Origin: Isochrysis galbana
Taxonomy: Eukaryota > Haptophyta > Isochrysidales > Isochrysidaceae
DNA: 64,000 bases
Assembly (NCBI GenBank): GCA_018136815.1
Contig: CM030936.1
Location: forward strand, 5,851,685 to 5,915,684
Direction of reading: 5' to 3'
How positions within the stretch are numbered: position 1 is the stretch's first letter; each line of letters begins with the position of its first letter. The notes under the pieces were generated by a model. That model worked only from the letters and a program-made list of their open reading frames with translations, was not told where the DNA came from and made no database searches. The position numbers and the translations under genes are program-made. Positions 49,281-60,505 of this stretch are shown here, piece after piece.

Positions 49281-49741
49281 TCCTCACCACCTCGTAAATG
49301 ACTTTTTAAAGATCTGCAGGCTAATTCGCTATTTTGACGAATTGGGAAGGCCCATATGGCCTGAGGGCAATGAGGAAGGTGGCAAGCCGGCGGCAGGCGC
49401 GGCTGAGGAGACGGCTTCGGAGACGATGACGGGCTGAAGCTGCCCTTGTTTATGTTAGAAAGTGGTGTGGCGTGTCTTCGTACGCACCCAGCAGCCGTCG
49501 CAGCGCTCTGCGATCGAAGCCGTACCGTGACCCCTCGTACCCTTGAGCCCCTACTGCCTTGTGTGTGGTCTCTCGCTAGAAATCACCCACTAGAGATTGA
49601 TTCAATCTGTTCCTATGGACCCATCACCACCCTCTGCACCGCAAAATTCGCCCTCGCCGCCGCGCGCGGACCCCGTCACCACTGCACCCGTGCCCAAGCC
49701 TTCCCAAGTATCTTCACCCGCTACCCAAGTCGATAGGCCGC
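49281..49741. other. Retroelement leader-like sequence
   Basis: 49365-49440 matches 44076-44180 inverted. An ORF from ATG 49615 (MDPSPPSAPQNSPSPPRADP) has the Ser/Pro-rich opening style of the gag starts listed above and may be another one. Weak. Confidence 0.3.
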
Positions 49742-50170
49742 CTACGGACGCGTGGGTTGCCAAGGATGGAGTCTCAGGAGCTCAGGAGCCTTACCCGGAT
49801 CCTGGGAACAGTCCATCTCCACAAGCGCTCGACTCGACATTTCGATCACAGCGGCCGTGAGCGACGCTGCGACGGCTGCGGCGGCCTGCTGCTGCTTCTC
49901 ACTCTTGTCCATATCGATGAGTGCGCGCGCAGCGGGGTCGGCCTTCAGCTCTTTCAAAATTTTGTGCGTGCAGTACTCGCTCGCCTCGGAGAGCGTTGAC
50001 TGCTGCAGGGCCTGCCTTACCGAGCTGAATCGTCCCGTGAGCACGGATATGGCGGCCTCCCGCGATGCTTGCTCCTTCTTGGTTGGTGGTGCGTACGTGT
50101 CTGTGGCTGTGTGGTCAGGTGTGGTCGCCTCTTGAGCTGCCTCCAACTCCAAGGGCGGAGCTTCCGACAT
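49742..50170 (-). CDS. Small helical hypothetical protein
   Basis: ATG 50170, 142 aa: MSEAPPLELEAAQEATTPDH, a linker, then helices KKEQASREAAISVLTGRFSS, VRQALQQSTLSEASEYCTHK, ILKELKADPAARALIDMDK and an Ala/Gln-rich coil. QDPGKAPE overlaps a possible donor (GTAAGG), so the last ~15 codons may be intron and another exon may follow. The frame is open upstream of the ATG, but that part looks non-coding. Not recognised. Confidence 0.4.
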   Translation of the reverse strand: MSEAPPLELEAAQEATTPDHTATDTYAPPTKKEQASREAAISVLTGRFSSVRQALQQSTLSEASEYCTHKILKELKADPAARALIDMDKSEKQQQAAAAVAASLTAAVIEMSSRALVEMDCSQDPGKAPELLRLHPWQPTRP

Positions 50171-50794
50171 GTCTTGACAGATAAAGGCGGGAAACTCTGC
50201 CCTTTGTCTTTTCAATATATATACAATATAACTCAATATCAATACAGTATACACGAGGGCTCTTCGCTGGAATCGCGTTCGGGCGACAAGCTCGCGGCAT
50301 TCACTTAAACAGCACGATTTATCCCCAATTTCGAATATCGCGGGGTTTGCACAACGTGTCGAGATGAAGCGGAGCGGAGGGGACGGGAAGGGCGATCTCG
50401 CCCTCGCCAAGGGGAGGGGCGCTGAGAGTCCCGGAGGGGCGGGGAAGAGAACGGAACGCCAGACTTTACCAATGTCAGATTTTTGGCAACGAGGGGTAGG
50501 GATGCTAGCCAACAAGACGTCCTACGACGCTATGTTCTAATGGCTTCCCTCCTGCTAGGGAAGGATTTAAATCTCTTCTTCCGCTGTCTGTAGGAGTAAA
50601 GTACTCTTACGAGTACTTACTTTTAAAACACCTCAAACTCTCCCCTCTTGTTCCCCATGATCTCGGACAGAGCACACGCCCTTCATTGAGGGATCAGCTC
50701 GAGAACAAATTTATTCTTGACCCCCTCTCGAGTCGAATTCCCCTATCCGCCCCCCCCCCCCTCCCCCCCCGCGCTCCCTCTCTCCCCCTCTCGG
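50171..50794. other. Intergenic, 5' region of dihydroxyacetone kinase
   Basis: A short dispersed piece, AGGGATGCTAGCCAACAAGA (50494-50513), also occurs at 24123-24142. 50750-50790 is C-rich leader before the kinase ATG. Confidence 0.5.
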
Positions 50795-53700
50795 ATGGCC
50801 CAGCATCTGCTCAACAGCCCCACTGCGGCGGTGGGCGAGATGATCGAGGGGCTGGTGCTGCTCCGACCCGAGCTGCGCCGGTTGGAGGGGCTCAACGTCA
50901 TCGTGCGCGCGCGTAGCCAGCCTTCCCAGGTTTGCAACGGAGAGAGGAGACAAGGAGGCGGGGAGGAGAGGGAGAGGAGACGAGACGAGAGGAGGGAGGG
51001 AGGGAGGGAGGGAGGGAGGGAGGGAGGAAGGGAGGGAGAGAGGGGGAGGAAGGGAGGGGAAGGGAGAAGGGGAGAGACCAACGGGTCGAGGGAGAGCAGC
51101 GGATGAGGGAGGGGACGGACACACCACGACGGGAAGCTCTCTTCGACGCCAACGAGATGTGGGCAGACATTGAGGATGAAGGAGAGACTGGAGAGGGGAG
51201 GAGTGGGAGCGGCCGTAGGTGGGGTGGGGTGTGTGATGGTGGGAGTCAACAGTTGATGAGGTAGGGGGATGGGCTTGGATGCGCAGGCCAAGGCGAGAGG
51301 GGGGAGAGCAGAGTGGCTACAAGAACCCCTTTGCGCCTTCAAGGGAGGGGAAAGGTGAAGCGACAGCAGGGACGTTGGGGAATCGCTAGAACTCGGAGCT
51401 ATTGGCCGAGAAAAGACGGGGAGTGCTGCGTATTCTCAGACAGTGACCAATCTCCTTCATACAGGTGGCAATCATCTCGGGTGGCGGTGCAGGGCACGAG
51501 CCGTCTCATGCTGGCTGGGTGGGCGAGGGCATGCTAGCAGCTGCAGTGTCTGGCTCGGTCTTCGCCTCACCTTCGACCGCCGAAGTGCTATCCGCTATTC
51601 TCCACGTATCGGGACCTGCGGGCTGTCTAGTCGTCGTCAAGAATTATACAGGCGACCGGCTCAACTTCGGGCTCGCATGTGAGCACGCCAAGGCCCGGGG
51701 GCTTGATGTCGAGATGGTCGTAGTGGGCGACGACTGCGCACTGCCTCACCGAGGGCTGGGCATCGCAGGGCGGCGAGGGCTAGCTGGCACCGTCTTCGTC
51801 CACAAGGTCGCGGGCGCCGCAGCTGCGTCTGGGGCTTCGCTCGCGCAAGTTGCAGCTGAAGCGCGCGCCGCCGCAGCCGCCGTCGGCACTGTTGGTGTCG
51901 GGCTCAAGACGTGCGCCGCGCCGCGTGCATGCAAGAGCGATTAGGGGTAGGATGTCGTGAGCGCCCGAAACCGCGGCCTGTCGAGGCACCACCCCACCAT
52001 ACTCCTCATCGATACGCATTCCTCGGCTCGACGCATAGGTGCCACCCCTTCGGCTCGACTGCGCCTGAGCGCATCCACCCAGGCACGGTGGAGATGGGCC
52101 TCGGGATACACGGTGAGCCCGGCGCCATGGTTGCGCCCCTTCCGTCTGCGGACAAGGTAGTGGATGATCTACTCGCCGCCATCGTCTCCCCAGCGGAGGG
52201 TTGCGGCTACATGTCGTTAAGAAAAGGAGACCGCGTGGCGCTGCTCGTCAACAATCTCGGGGGCACGACCGCCATCGAGCTCGCCATCACGGCGCGCCGT
52301 GCAATCATGGCGCTCAGGCAACCGCCATATGAAGTGGAGGTGCTCGCTGGCGCTGCTCCCACTTCCGCACCCCTTTCCTCTCTCCTTTCCAACTTTTTCG
52401 TGCATGCTGACGGATTGCAGTGTGCCCCCTCTGCCCTCTCACACAGGTGTGTCGCGTCTACTGTGGCGGCTTCATGACATCTCTCGACATGTCCGGCATT
52501 TCGCTGTCTGTTCTCACATTGGACGACATGCGCCTGGAGCGCCTCGACGCCCCTACCGCAGTACCCGGCTGGCCAGCCGTTGCCGTTCCCGCTGAAGATG
52601 TAGCACCACTGCCAGCTCCACAGTTGCCGCCGGGCGCACAAGCGCTGACGGTGCCGGTCGCCGAACCCGGCACCACCCCGGTGCTGAGTGACATTGAGGC
52701 CATGGTTACGATCGCCGGAATTCGAGCTGCAGCGCAGGCTCTCGCAGACATGGAGCCGGATCTCACCGAGTGGGACGCCAAGGTGCGCACCCTGCCTCTG
52801 TCCCGCCCCCAATACTTTGCCCGTCTCTCGGAATGGGCCATCGCGCGTCAAGTATGCAGTGTATGGTGGATCCTTGACGACAACGCAACGATTGCTCTCC
52901 GCACCGCTCGCATGCACTCTAAGGTCCAAAGTTTGCAACACCCGTTTGCGCAGGTTGGCGACGGTGACTGCGGCAAGACAATGCTCGCGGGTGCCAATGC
53001 TATTCTGAACGATTTGGCCTCGTACTCTTCTCGCCACCCGTTGGTGCTTGTGGAGGGCATCGGCTATTCTATCCGCCGCGCCATGGGGGGCTCGTCGGGC
53101 GTGTTGTACGCCATCTTCTTCTCAGGGATAGCCGCTGCGCTCGCGGCAGGCAGCGCTGCCACATCGCCGTCGCCGTCGCAGATGGCAGAAGCATTCGCAG
53201 CAGGAGTTGAAGCTATCGCAAAGTGCGCGCCGCTGCAATGGACCCCCGTGCTACTCACACGACGCGATTATAGACATAGATTTCTAGGGAGGAGGGAAGG
53301 TTTTTGGCCGGGTGCATGCGCTGGGCACGTGGTGGGTGACCGGTAGACGCAGAAGCCCTGTACTGTGCTCGTGATAGCAGCACATCCCCGACGGAGCCCA
53401 CGTCCCGCCCGTGCCAGGTACGGAGGTGCACGACCTGGCGATCGCACCATGCTTGATGCGCTCGCCCCAGCTGCGGAAGCTGCCAAAGCAGCTGCGGCAG
53501 AGATAGGCGCTACACGCGTCAGTACCCTCGCGGCTGCGGCCCTGGCCGCCAGGGAGGGCGCCACCGCGACTTGTGGCATGTCAGCCAATGCCGGGCGCTC
53601 GTCGTATGTCAACGCCGACGTGCTCAAGAATGTGCCCGACCCTGGTGCCATGGCGGTGGCTGGTTGGCTGGGCGCGCTTGCCGACGCGATCGCTCGGTGA
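50795..53700 (+). CDS. Dihydroxyacetone (triose) kinase, DhaK-DhaL fusion, six exons
   Basis: Exons 50795-50929, 51465-51910, 52039-52339, 52447-52782, 52954-53222 and 53418-53700 total 1770 nt and give 589 aa, the usual length. Phases are 0, 2, 0, 0, 2; donors GTTTGC, GTGCGC, GTGCTC, GTGCGC, GTGCGC. It phosphorylates dihydroxyacetone with ATP in glycerol/triose metabolism. The DhaK part shows AIISGGGAGHEPSHAGWVGE, the VVVKNYTGDRLNFGLA segment, MGLGIHGEPGA and GFMTSLDMSGIS. The DhaL part shows VGDGDCGKTM (nucleotide/Mg site; Cys where Thr is usual), GGSSGVLYAIFF, YGGARPGDRTMLDAL and SANAGRSSYV. Joining exons 2 and 3 recreates a CHPFG.. turn like the family's CxVPG. Intron 1 contains a (GGGA)n repeat. 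Strong call; boundaries inferred by frame. Confidence 0.93.
50985..51100. repeat. (GGGA)n microsatellite in intron 1 of the kinase
   Basis: GAGGGAGGGAGGGAGGGAGG block with interruptions, entirely within intron 1. Both-strand ORFs here are low-complexity. Confidence 0.9.
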
Positions 53701-54027
53701 GGATGGCACTCATCAAGTAGGGTCGTCGCGAGAGCTCGCCTGCACGTGTCCATCGTAGACTTGCTTCGAATCGTCCAGATGTGAACGACAAGCGAATTCC
53801 GGCGATTGCCCACCTAAATGGCGACTCGGAAGATATTTTTCAGCAATGTTGTCTCCGCATTCACGCATGGCGACTTTTATCTGTCGGTCGCGTGTGTACT
53901 GTTCGATGCTGGCCGAGATGTCATTCTATGCGAAGCGGAGGGAACACTCGCGCAGCTGCGGGCGCCGTTGGGTTGGCGACGCCGCTGCCACAAATCACTC
54001 AAATAAAGTGGTCGAACACCGTGTGAT
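53701..54027. other. 3' flank of the kinase
   Basis: An 81-codon plus ORF (53781-54026) lacks motifs. Nothing supported. Confidence 0.4.
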
Positions 54028-54230
54028 TAAGAAAAAAAAAATCTTAAAAAAAACTAGCCGCTACATGCACGGCGTGAGGCAGATTGCTAGTGCTACTCCT
54101 AACTACCCTCCCTTTCCTATCACACCCCTTTCCCCCCCCCCCCGTTGTCTTTCCTAGCAAATGGAGGGGGGGGGAGGCCGCGCGCGCTGCTTCGACCAGG
54201 GGCGTGAGATAGAGGGGGTAAGAGTGAGTG
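54028..54230 (+). repeat. Dispersed repeat, copy 2 (partner 2498-2915)
   Basis: Starts with a TTAAGAAAAAAAAAATCTTAA hairpin of 21 bases (54026-54046), then CTAGCCGCTAC, TGCACGGCGTGAGGCAGA and, after a poly-C tract, GAGGCCGCGCGCGCTGCTTC. It matches the minus strand of 2700-2915. It abuts the 3' side of the LINE pol remnant. Confidence 0.55.
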
Positions 54231-54308
54231 GAGTCCTCGTTTGGGTGTGTTTTACCGCCCCCCAAGGGGTCGGCCCTCTGAAGAAACCTTCTCCTTAGTT
54301 CGGGGGGT

Positions 54309-56096
54309 TCATGTAATACTTTTAATGCCTAGTTCGGTCGCTATTTGCGCCATATCGATAGAGATCTCCAGGTTAAAATCTTTATCTACTGAGTATAGCG
54401 GGGAAATCATTCTGCGCAGGTGTTTGTTGCTCGGGGCGTGAAGTCCAAGTCTTTCTCTCTGGGCTTTAAGGCGTTGGAAGAAGCCTACCTTCGCCTTGAC
54501 CAGCCAGTGGAATCTCGAGAATACGGCCCTTAGGATGGCTTTCGTCGATCTCGCCTCGGCGTTGCCGTAGTGCACGTTGTAGAAGTCCGTCAATATGTAC
54601 CTCCATGCTAAGATTCCTATATATCCCGAGGAGGGGTGCGGTCTGTCGACCTGATAGCAGAACAACCGTTGTGCCGTCACGTGTTGCAATGTGTTTTGCG
54701 TTTTGAAGAGTTGCTCGATGTACGTGAAGATTTGTTCCGTCGCGCGACATCGCGCTAGGTGCGTGGACGACTCGGGGGCTTCCCCACAGAAGCGGCAGGT
54801 CGGGTCATCAGCGAATCTGTTGGCCGTTGCGATCCGTCTATGAAGTATATGCTTAAAGTGTAAGTATGAGTCCCGAGGTGTTAAGAAGTTGTATTTGTAT
54901 AGTTGAGATATCTGCTTCCACTTCTCTTTTAAGACGGGGAGTCTCTCCTCCCATCGGACGGTCGCTTTTTGTCGTTTGCTTTTCTTGCCCGCGAGGTAGG
55001 CGTTAGTTAGCGCTTTGACATCGCATTCCTCTAGCGTCTTTCGCGTACCTTTCAGCGTGTATTCTTGGGGTAGAGGGTAGGCTGTGTCGGCCGGTCCGTC
55101 ATATGCGCTGCCCCATTTGAGCGGGATCCGCAATTCGGAGGACGAAGGCTGAGGATAAGCTATATCATAGATATGGGGCTCCCCCATTACATTTAGACGC
55201 ACTTCGTAGTATACGCCCCTCTTAAGAAGGTAGTGTCTACCCGTATCGTTCGCTTGTATGTCTCCCAGGCTATGTGCGTCCGGGTCTTCCGGCGGCTCGA
55301 GGCCTTCCTCTTCCCTCACAGGTCGGGGCCCCTTAGCTGTCCCCTTTAACAGCTCTATGTATGTGGTAGTGGGTTTCGTGAGCGCTCCGGCCGCCCATTG
55401 TACGATTTTGTCCCATGATCTCAGGAAAGGTGTAACCGCCAAATAGTTCCTCCTGTGACGGATCCATGCTGAGTCAGGGGGCAAATAGGCAGCGCATTCG
55501 TCTTTAGTATAGAAGTTTCCCGTTGCCGGGTTCAGCGTGTTGTGCATCACCACCGTTTGTAAGGCCTCCCACTTTGCCTTGTGTGAATGATGAAGAACCG
55601 GGGGTTTGAGGTACGGATCGTGCCATATGGGGGCGCCCCGCGCTCCTTCGTGTGTCACGACGTTCTTGTCTAGCTTTAGGTTGCGAAAGTTTGTTAGCGC
55701 CGCTTTCCAAAAGTTTGGCAAGGAGTTGTTCCCTCCGATGCTATCTGTAAGTCGATGTACATTGATTGTTGAAAGAACGGCGCCCCTCCCGAGCGGGGTC
55801 CTATTGAACCATTGGTCGAGCGCTATTTTCCAGTCCGCCTTTGAGGGCGTAAGGTATCGGATAATCCAAATCGCCTGTAGGGCCTTGATGTGTTCCTTCA
55901 TCGGCATCAAACCGATCCCTAGCGTCGGAGCTCCTTCGAAATGACCCACCCTCGGGTAAGTCGGATGGGTTATCCACCTCCTGCCTTCTTGCGTCGAACC
56001 TAGTTCGTCTTTGTTCGGCAGCCATTGCGATGCCGACAGCCGATGATCGGCCGACGCGGAACCTCCGCGTTTGTTATGGGGATTCGCCGCCGACAT
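54309..56096 (-). pseudogene. LINE (non-LTR retrotransposon) pol, C-terminal half with zf-RVT
   Basis: 595 codons open. It starts after the catalytic RT core, in the connection region: RVGHFEGAPTLGIGLMPMK, EHIKALQAIWIIRYL (the '.GGLGL.....+.KAL...W..R.L' block). At ~residues 425-470 is a zf-RVT domain: RDSYLHFKHILHRRIATANR, CRFCGEAPESSTHLARC (C-x2-C...H-x3-C). It ends with basic helices. Endonuclease and RT palm are missing, so the copy is 5'-truncated, as is usual for LINEs. The long intact frame suggests a young copy or purifying constraint. It may belong to the same family as copy C's RT. Confidence 0.8.
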
Positions 56097-57246
56097 TCAC
56101 TGCTTTGATTCACCCATGCGCGCGATCCTCCCATTCTCCCCAAATAGACTTCCATGGGCCGGACAAGGCGGGGGAGTCACTCACCGACCGACGCCATGAA
56201 TTTTCGTGGGGTAGAGGGGATTCGGGGGGGGGGGGGGGATATGGGGGGGCAGGTAAGGGGAGTCCCTGGGGGCCGAATCCTTGGACACCCAGGAGGGGTA
56301 AAAAAAATATTCTTGAAGATGACTACTACGTTGCTATCCGCTGCCCCTTTTTCTGGGGTCCACACCTGACATCGCCTTCACCCTACCCTCACTCCCCTTC
56401 CCGCTCCCCCCCTCGTTCCTTGTTGTTCGGTTTCGGGGGGTCGGCCCATGTACACTACTTTGAGCCTAGCTAGCGTTGGGGTGGGGGGGTGGGCGGGCCG
56501 CTTTTGTATCATGATTGAGTGGCGGCGCGCATGTGGGCGCTGCTGTGTGGGGGCCCAGCCTTGTGGCTTTCCCCATGGTGGGACACCCAGGAGGCGTGGA
56601 AAATAGTGGTTAAAGAGCGCGTGAGTGACCGGCCTAAGGTTGTAGACAGTAGACAGCAACAGGCCCATGCTGAAGTGCGGAGTGCGAGGTACGCATCTGG
56701 CATCTTGGCGCAGAAGACTGAAGACAACAACTACGGACAAGCGTCCCGCGCAAAACAAATGCCAACAAATCGCCCATGCAACATGAATAAATATACGAAG
56801 CAATGGAAATGGACATACGCTGACTCCCAATGTTGGCTTGCGTGAAGGGATGGTCTAAAGCGGAACACATGCGCACGTGCTACTGAAAGCTCGCATCGGG
56901 GCTCGTTGCCGGAGGCTTGGTCCTTCAGGATGGAGCAAACATGACCATGCGCGTGGGGGGAAAAGGGGCGATGCAAGCTCGGCACGATGGCGACGCGACG
57001 CGCCTTGTCGACTTTGCCATCTTAAATGAATGAAAACAGGGTGTCCCGAAGAATGGGCTGATAGTGTACAAGTTGGCGCCCACCGAGGGGAGAATGAGGA
57101 GCGACCAGAAGACGACCCACGTCGCAAGGGCCTGTCTGCTGTTGAGCACGTTTCGCCGATGGATATTCAATCTCTCCTAAGCACTTTGGGTAGTGGCACG
57201 ATGGAAGCCACTCGACGGTGATCGTGCTCACCCCAGACGCGGAGCC
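56097..57246. other. Intergenic with repeat debris, no gene supported
   Basis: 56380-56530 resembles minus 45000-45130. Poly-G runs at 56226-56242. ORFs in 56400-57220 overlap in both strands and show no motif. Confidence 0.4.
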
Positions 57247-58131
57247 TTAGCGGCATGAGAAGATTTTCTGGAAGAAGGTGCGCTCCTCAGGGAATTTGAT
57301 GAGAGGATCGTACATGGCAGAGCTCTCGAAGCGCGGGAAGCGGAAAATGAAGAGCTGCTTTCCACCCTGAACTTCAACCTTCGGGTAGCCCTCGGGCATT
57401 TGGAACCACTCGCCGTCAATCATGACCTCGGTGGAGAACTCCAGCTCGATGGGATCGCGGCCACTCACGGGGTCGAGCGTGTACTTTGTTGAAGTGGCCT
57501 GCTCGGCATCACCCGAGTCGCCCCCCTTGATCTCGACGCCTAACTCGAGGAACTCGCCGTAGTCGCTCGCACATGCTTTGCCCATCGAGGATGAATCGCT
57601 CTCGCCTTGACAGAAGGGCCACGAGTCGATGGCGATGGAGAACTTGATCGTGCCCGCATTAACAGCGAACGTCTCGTTAGCAGTTGGGTGGATTGTGCCA
57701 TCCTGGTTGAAGACGTGGATCGTGACGTTCAGTTTAGCGCTTTCCATGAGCTCGGTGAAGAAATCGACCGCGTATGACGTGACGTCGAACTCGTTGCTCT
57801 GGACGGCGTCGAATATGTCAAAGTCGACACTGGCAAAGGTCTCGCGGCTGTGCTTGCCATGGTTGGGGCCGCTGGTGCCGATGATGTTGCCCGACGCATC
57901 AAGCTCGTGGATGTAGTCCATCATGACGGTGACGAGGTTGGGTCCATTGGTCAGCCGCATCTTGCCCGACTGGCCCAGGATCTCGACGCCAACACCGCCT
58001 GGGAAGAGAGTGGGGGGCGGTGGCGGCGCAGCGGGTGGCTCTGGAGGTGTTGGTGGCGGCGTGGGCGGCGGCGACGGCGGCGGCAAGGGCGGTGAAAGCT
58101 GCGAGAAGGTGAGGATCGCGAGTGCGAGCAT
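57247..58131 (-). CDS. Secreted protein with polyproline hinge
   Basis: ATG 58131, 294 aa. A signal peptide-like MLALAILTFSQL leads into ~35 residues of PPPSPPP/PPEPP/APPPPP (pherophorin- or extensin-style hinge). The globular domain follows: GVGVEILGQSGKMRLTN, TVMMDYIHELDASGNIIGTS, NEFDVTSYAVDFFTELMESA, VNAGTIKFSIAIDSWPFCQG, ASDYGEFLELGVEIKGGD and a final FIFRFPRFESSAMYDPLIKF. It carries two N-glycosylation-type sites (NVT, NET). The C.. pair around 'WPFC...C' may form a disulphide. Likely a cell-wall or extracellular-matrix protein; the domain itself I do not recognise by name. The ORF is open upstream, but that part is 5' UTR-like, CT-rich. Confidence 0.7.
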   Translation of the reverse strand: MLALAILTFSQLSPPLPPPSPPPTPPPTPPEPPAAPPPPPTLFPGGVGVEILGQSGKMRLTNGPNLVTVMMDYIHELDASGNIIGTSGPNHGKHSRETFASVDFDIFDAVQSNEFDVTSYAVDFFTELMESAKLNVTIHVFNQDGTIHPTANETFAVNAGTIKFSIAIDSWPFCQGESDSSSMGKACASDYGEFLELGVEIKGGDSGDAEQATSTKYTLDPVSGRDPIELEFSTEVMIDGEWFQMPEGYPKVEVQGGKQLFIFRFPRFESSAMYDPLIKFPEERTFFQKIFSCR

Positions 58132-58904
58132 GGCTAGGGAAGTAGGGGAGGCGGAGTGTGGTGGTCGGAGTGCGGCAGGGGGGCCGAGGTTTGTCGGACG
58201 GACGGGGGAGTTAAGAGAGCTCGGAGGCTGTCGGTAGGTCTTTCTTTTGTCCATCTCCCTCTTTCTTCTTGTGGACAGGGCATCTGGGAGGGAGGGAGGG
58301 GAGGAAGGGGGGGGGCGAGTGAGAAGAGAAACTTGAGAGAGAGAGAAGGCGAAAAGGAGGGCGAGTCGGGCAGTTATCCGGTGGCGGCGCGCGCTCGCGC
58401 TGCTCTTCTCTCTTATGTGTGTAGGGGCCCCCGATAGCCATCGGCGGGCGTTGGCTCCTGGGGGGTGTAACAACATGTACAAGATGTGAGATGGATGTGG
58501 CCGAGGATGAGGTCGCCGTGCCGACGGAAATCTGCACATCAAAAGGAGAGAGGGGGGCTCGCTTTCAACACTCTGTTCTCACGATGCTGTCATGCTGTAG
58601 CTTTAGTTGTTGAATACGCGCCGCAGGCGAGGAAAATTCTGTATACAATAATACGTATTCAAGGGCCTGGATCTTGAATTCAAAGAATACAAGCTTGTAT
58701 TCAAGCCCATGTATACGTAAGTATAAGTATATGTAGACAAACATATATGGATATGTAGATAATGTATATTGTAGAGTGAATTATGAATTATGAATAATTT
58801 ACTTTACTTACGTTTTACTGTGTACTCTCTCTCTCTCGCTCACCACTGGAGAATGCGGGATGTGAACTCCTTGACATCAGCTGCTTGCTAGGGGTAGGCC
58901 AGGA
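58132..58904. other. 5' flank of the secreted protein gene; hairpin and word repeats
   Basis: 58420-58475 shares the CCGATAG.CATCGG hairpin with 29430-29490. 58640-58720 repeats GTATTCAAG and its complement around GAATACAAGCTTGTATTC. No gene. Confidence 0.5.
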
Positions 58905-59000
58905 TATCCACAAATTTTTGCCCAAATATCCATGAAATATATCCAAAAAATATCCAACCCATAACCCCAAATATCTCAAGAAATATCCACAATCTACTAT
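58905..59000. repeat. AT-rich word repeat W3 (word ATATCCA)
   Basis: ATATCCA five times (plus ATATCTC once) separated by CAAATTTTTGCCCAA, TGAAAT, AAAA, ACCCATAACCCCAA and AGAA. Same layout as W1 and W2. Confidence 0.8.
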
Positions 59001-59405
59001 TATAATAGTACACATCTATACCTTCGCCGCGTCGTCGCCCGGTGCGCCCGGCGTCCCACCTCTCCAAACCTCCCTCTCCACCCCCTCCACTTCCATGCAC
59101 TCACTCTCCACCAGCCCTTTCCCCTCTCTGCCCTCTCTCCTCTCCCTCCCATCTTCAATCCACCCCTCTCCCGTCCCCTCCTCTCCCGGCTGTGAGTGAC
59201 ACGGCCTGGCTCAGGCTAACTCTTGCACTCGCGCGCAGCATGCATGCACGCCCTCACTCGCACGAAATATGATACCACAGTCCTACTCATCTCATTTTGC
59301 TTATTCTTATTGATACATAGATAGATCATGGGCCACATACACATCTTCATACATCATACATCTCGGCACACCATAGTAACAAATCATAAATCAACATCTA
59401 CGAAT
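59001..59405. other. Spacer with CT-rich tract
   Basis: CCCTCTC-rich block 59060-59190, then AT-rich DNA. No gene. Confidence 0.4.
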
Positions 59406-60018
59406 CTACGCCCGACGCCGAAACTTTCCTCCGCTGGTTGCAATTGAATCGCAATAACACTGACGCCTCCACTTGATCCGCCAAAGAGGACGCACGACTT
59501 GCACCAAACATACACTGTAACAATGAAAACACCCGTTCACAACATGCAGAATTTGGGCTGAGACAAAAGGCGATCCTCGCCGCGAGAGACCATGTCGGAA
59601 ATTTCGAGTTATTTGAAGCCCGTGGGCGCGCACGCAGCGTACCAAGCCTGCCTTGTCGACCCATTTGCGCTTGCGCTTGTTGTCCAAGTGGGTGAGGTAC
59701 TCCAGCTCCACCATCTTGTTCCCATACAGCGTGCCGTTGCCCGTGGTCGTGATGACGCCCTCGCCGAGGGTCTCGTGCATGACGCGCGTGCCCACCTCTA
59801 GGATAGAGGACGCGGTGACGCCATCCATCTCGATCTCCTCTTGATTCTCCTCCTCGCTCGCGGGTTCAATGCCACGCTCCACATCCTCCTCCAAGTTATC
59901 CATGCTCTCCGAGTACTCGCGCGACTCGGTCTCCTCGTTGTCGTTGTGGCGCCCCTGGACGTTGAGGTCGTTGTTCCTGCGCAGGCGCGCCGTGGCGCGC
60001 CTCGAGCGGCTCGATACT
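59406..60018 (-). CDS. Acidic protein with a Tudor/KOW-like C-terminal domain (main exon)
   Basis: A probable exon starts after the acceptor TTGCGCAG at about 60018: SRSRRATARLRRNNDLNVQG, an acidic linker (ESMDNLEEDVERGIEPASEE), then VGTRVMHETLGEGVITTT, NGTLYGNKMVELEYL and KRKRKWVDKAGLVRCV. The 'vG..V.H..lGeGvI........v.VeY.....k.W' pattern resembles small Tudor/KOW barrels that bind protein or nucleic acid. The frame continues to 59406, but the last ~60 residues look less protein-like and may be intron (a GTACGC donor lies just after AGGCTTG). First exon(s) lie upstream and could not be fixed. Moderate as a gene, weak as a function. Confidence 0.5.
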
Positions 60019-60385
60019 GCGCAAGGACAAGGAGATGACAGGCGGGTGAGTGACAATAACGCCCAAGCGCGTGAGCAAGGGCAAGGAAGGGCAAGGGCAG
60101 CAAGCTGGGCTGTGTGACTCACACGCCGCGTCGCACACGCGAGCGCATGATGACGGATGATGCAGCTATGCAGCTGCCCCGAACGGCGAGCCGCGAGCCA
60201 CGAGCGGCATGAGGGTGATTGTGCAATGGCAGGGCGACGCGGGCAGGGGCAAGCAGTGCAAGCCCACCTTGTGGCATTTCGGCGGCAGAGCGCCCTCGTC
60301 ACCCCCCTCCACCTCGCTGCTCGCAGCTTGCTCTCCGAAGACGGCGCGCGTGGCGCGTGGGAAGCACGTTGAAGATAGAACTTCC

Positions 60386-60505
60386 ATGCTCTCTCTCCGC
60401 GGCCTGCTGCCCCTTTGCCTCTGCATCATCCTCCTCCAGAGTGCGCCGCCCTCTGTTGCCGTTGAGGAGCAGCCCCCACTGATGCGCAAGCGTCTCGCGC
60501 GGTGA
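60386..60505 (+). other. Signal-peptide-like short ORF
   Basis: 39 codons: MLSLRGLLPLCLCIILLQSA then PPSVAVEEQPPLMRK. A textbook secretory signal, then TGA overlapping a possible donor (CGCG|GTGACA). It could be the first exon of a plus-strand gene; no second exon was found before the ATP-grasp gene. It is antisense to the region where the 5' exon of the minus gene should lie. Confidence 0.3.
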
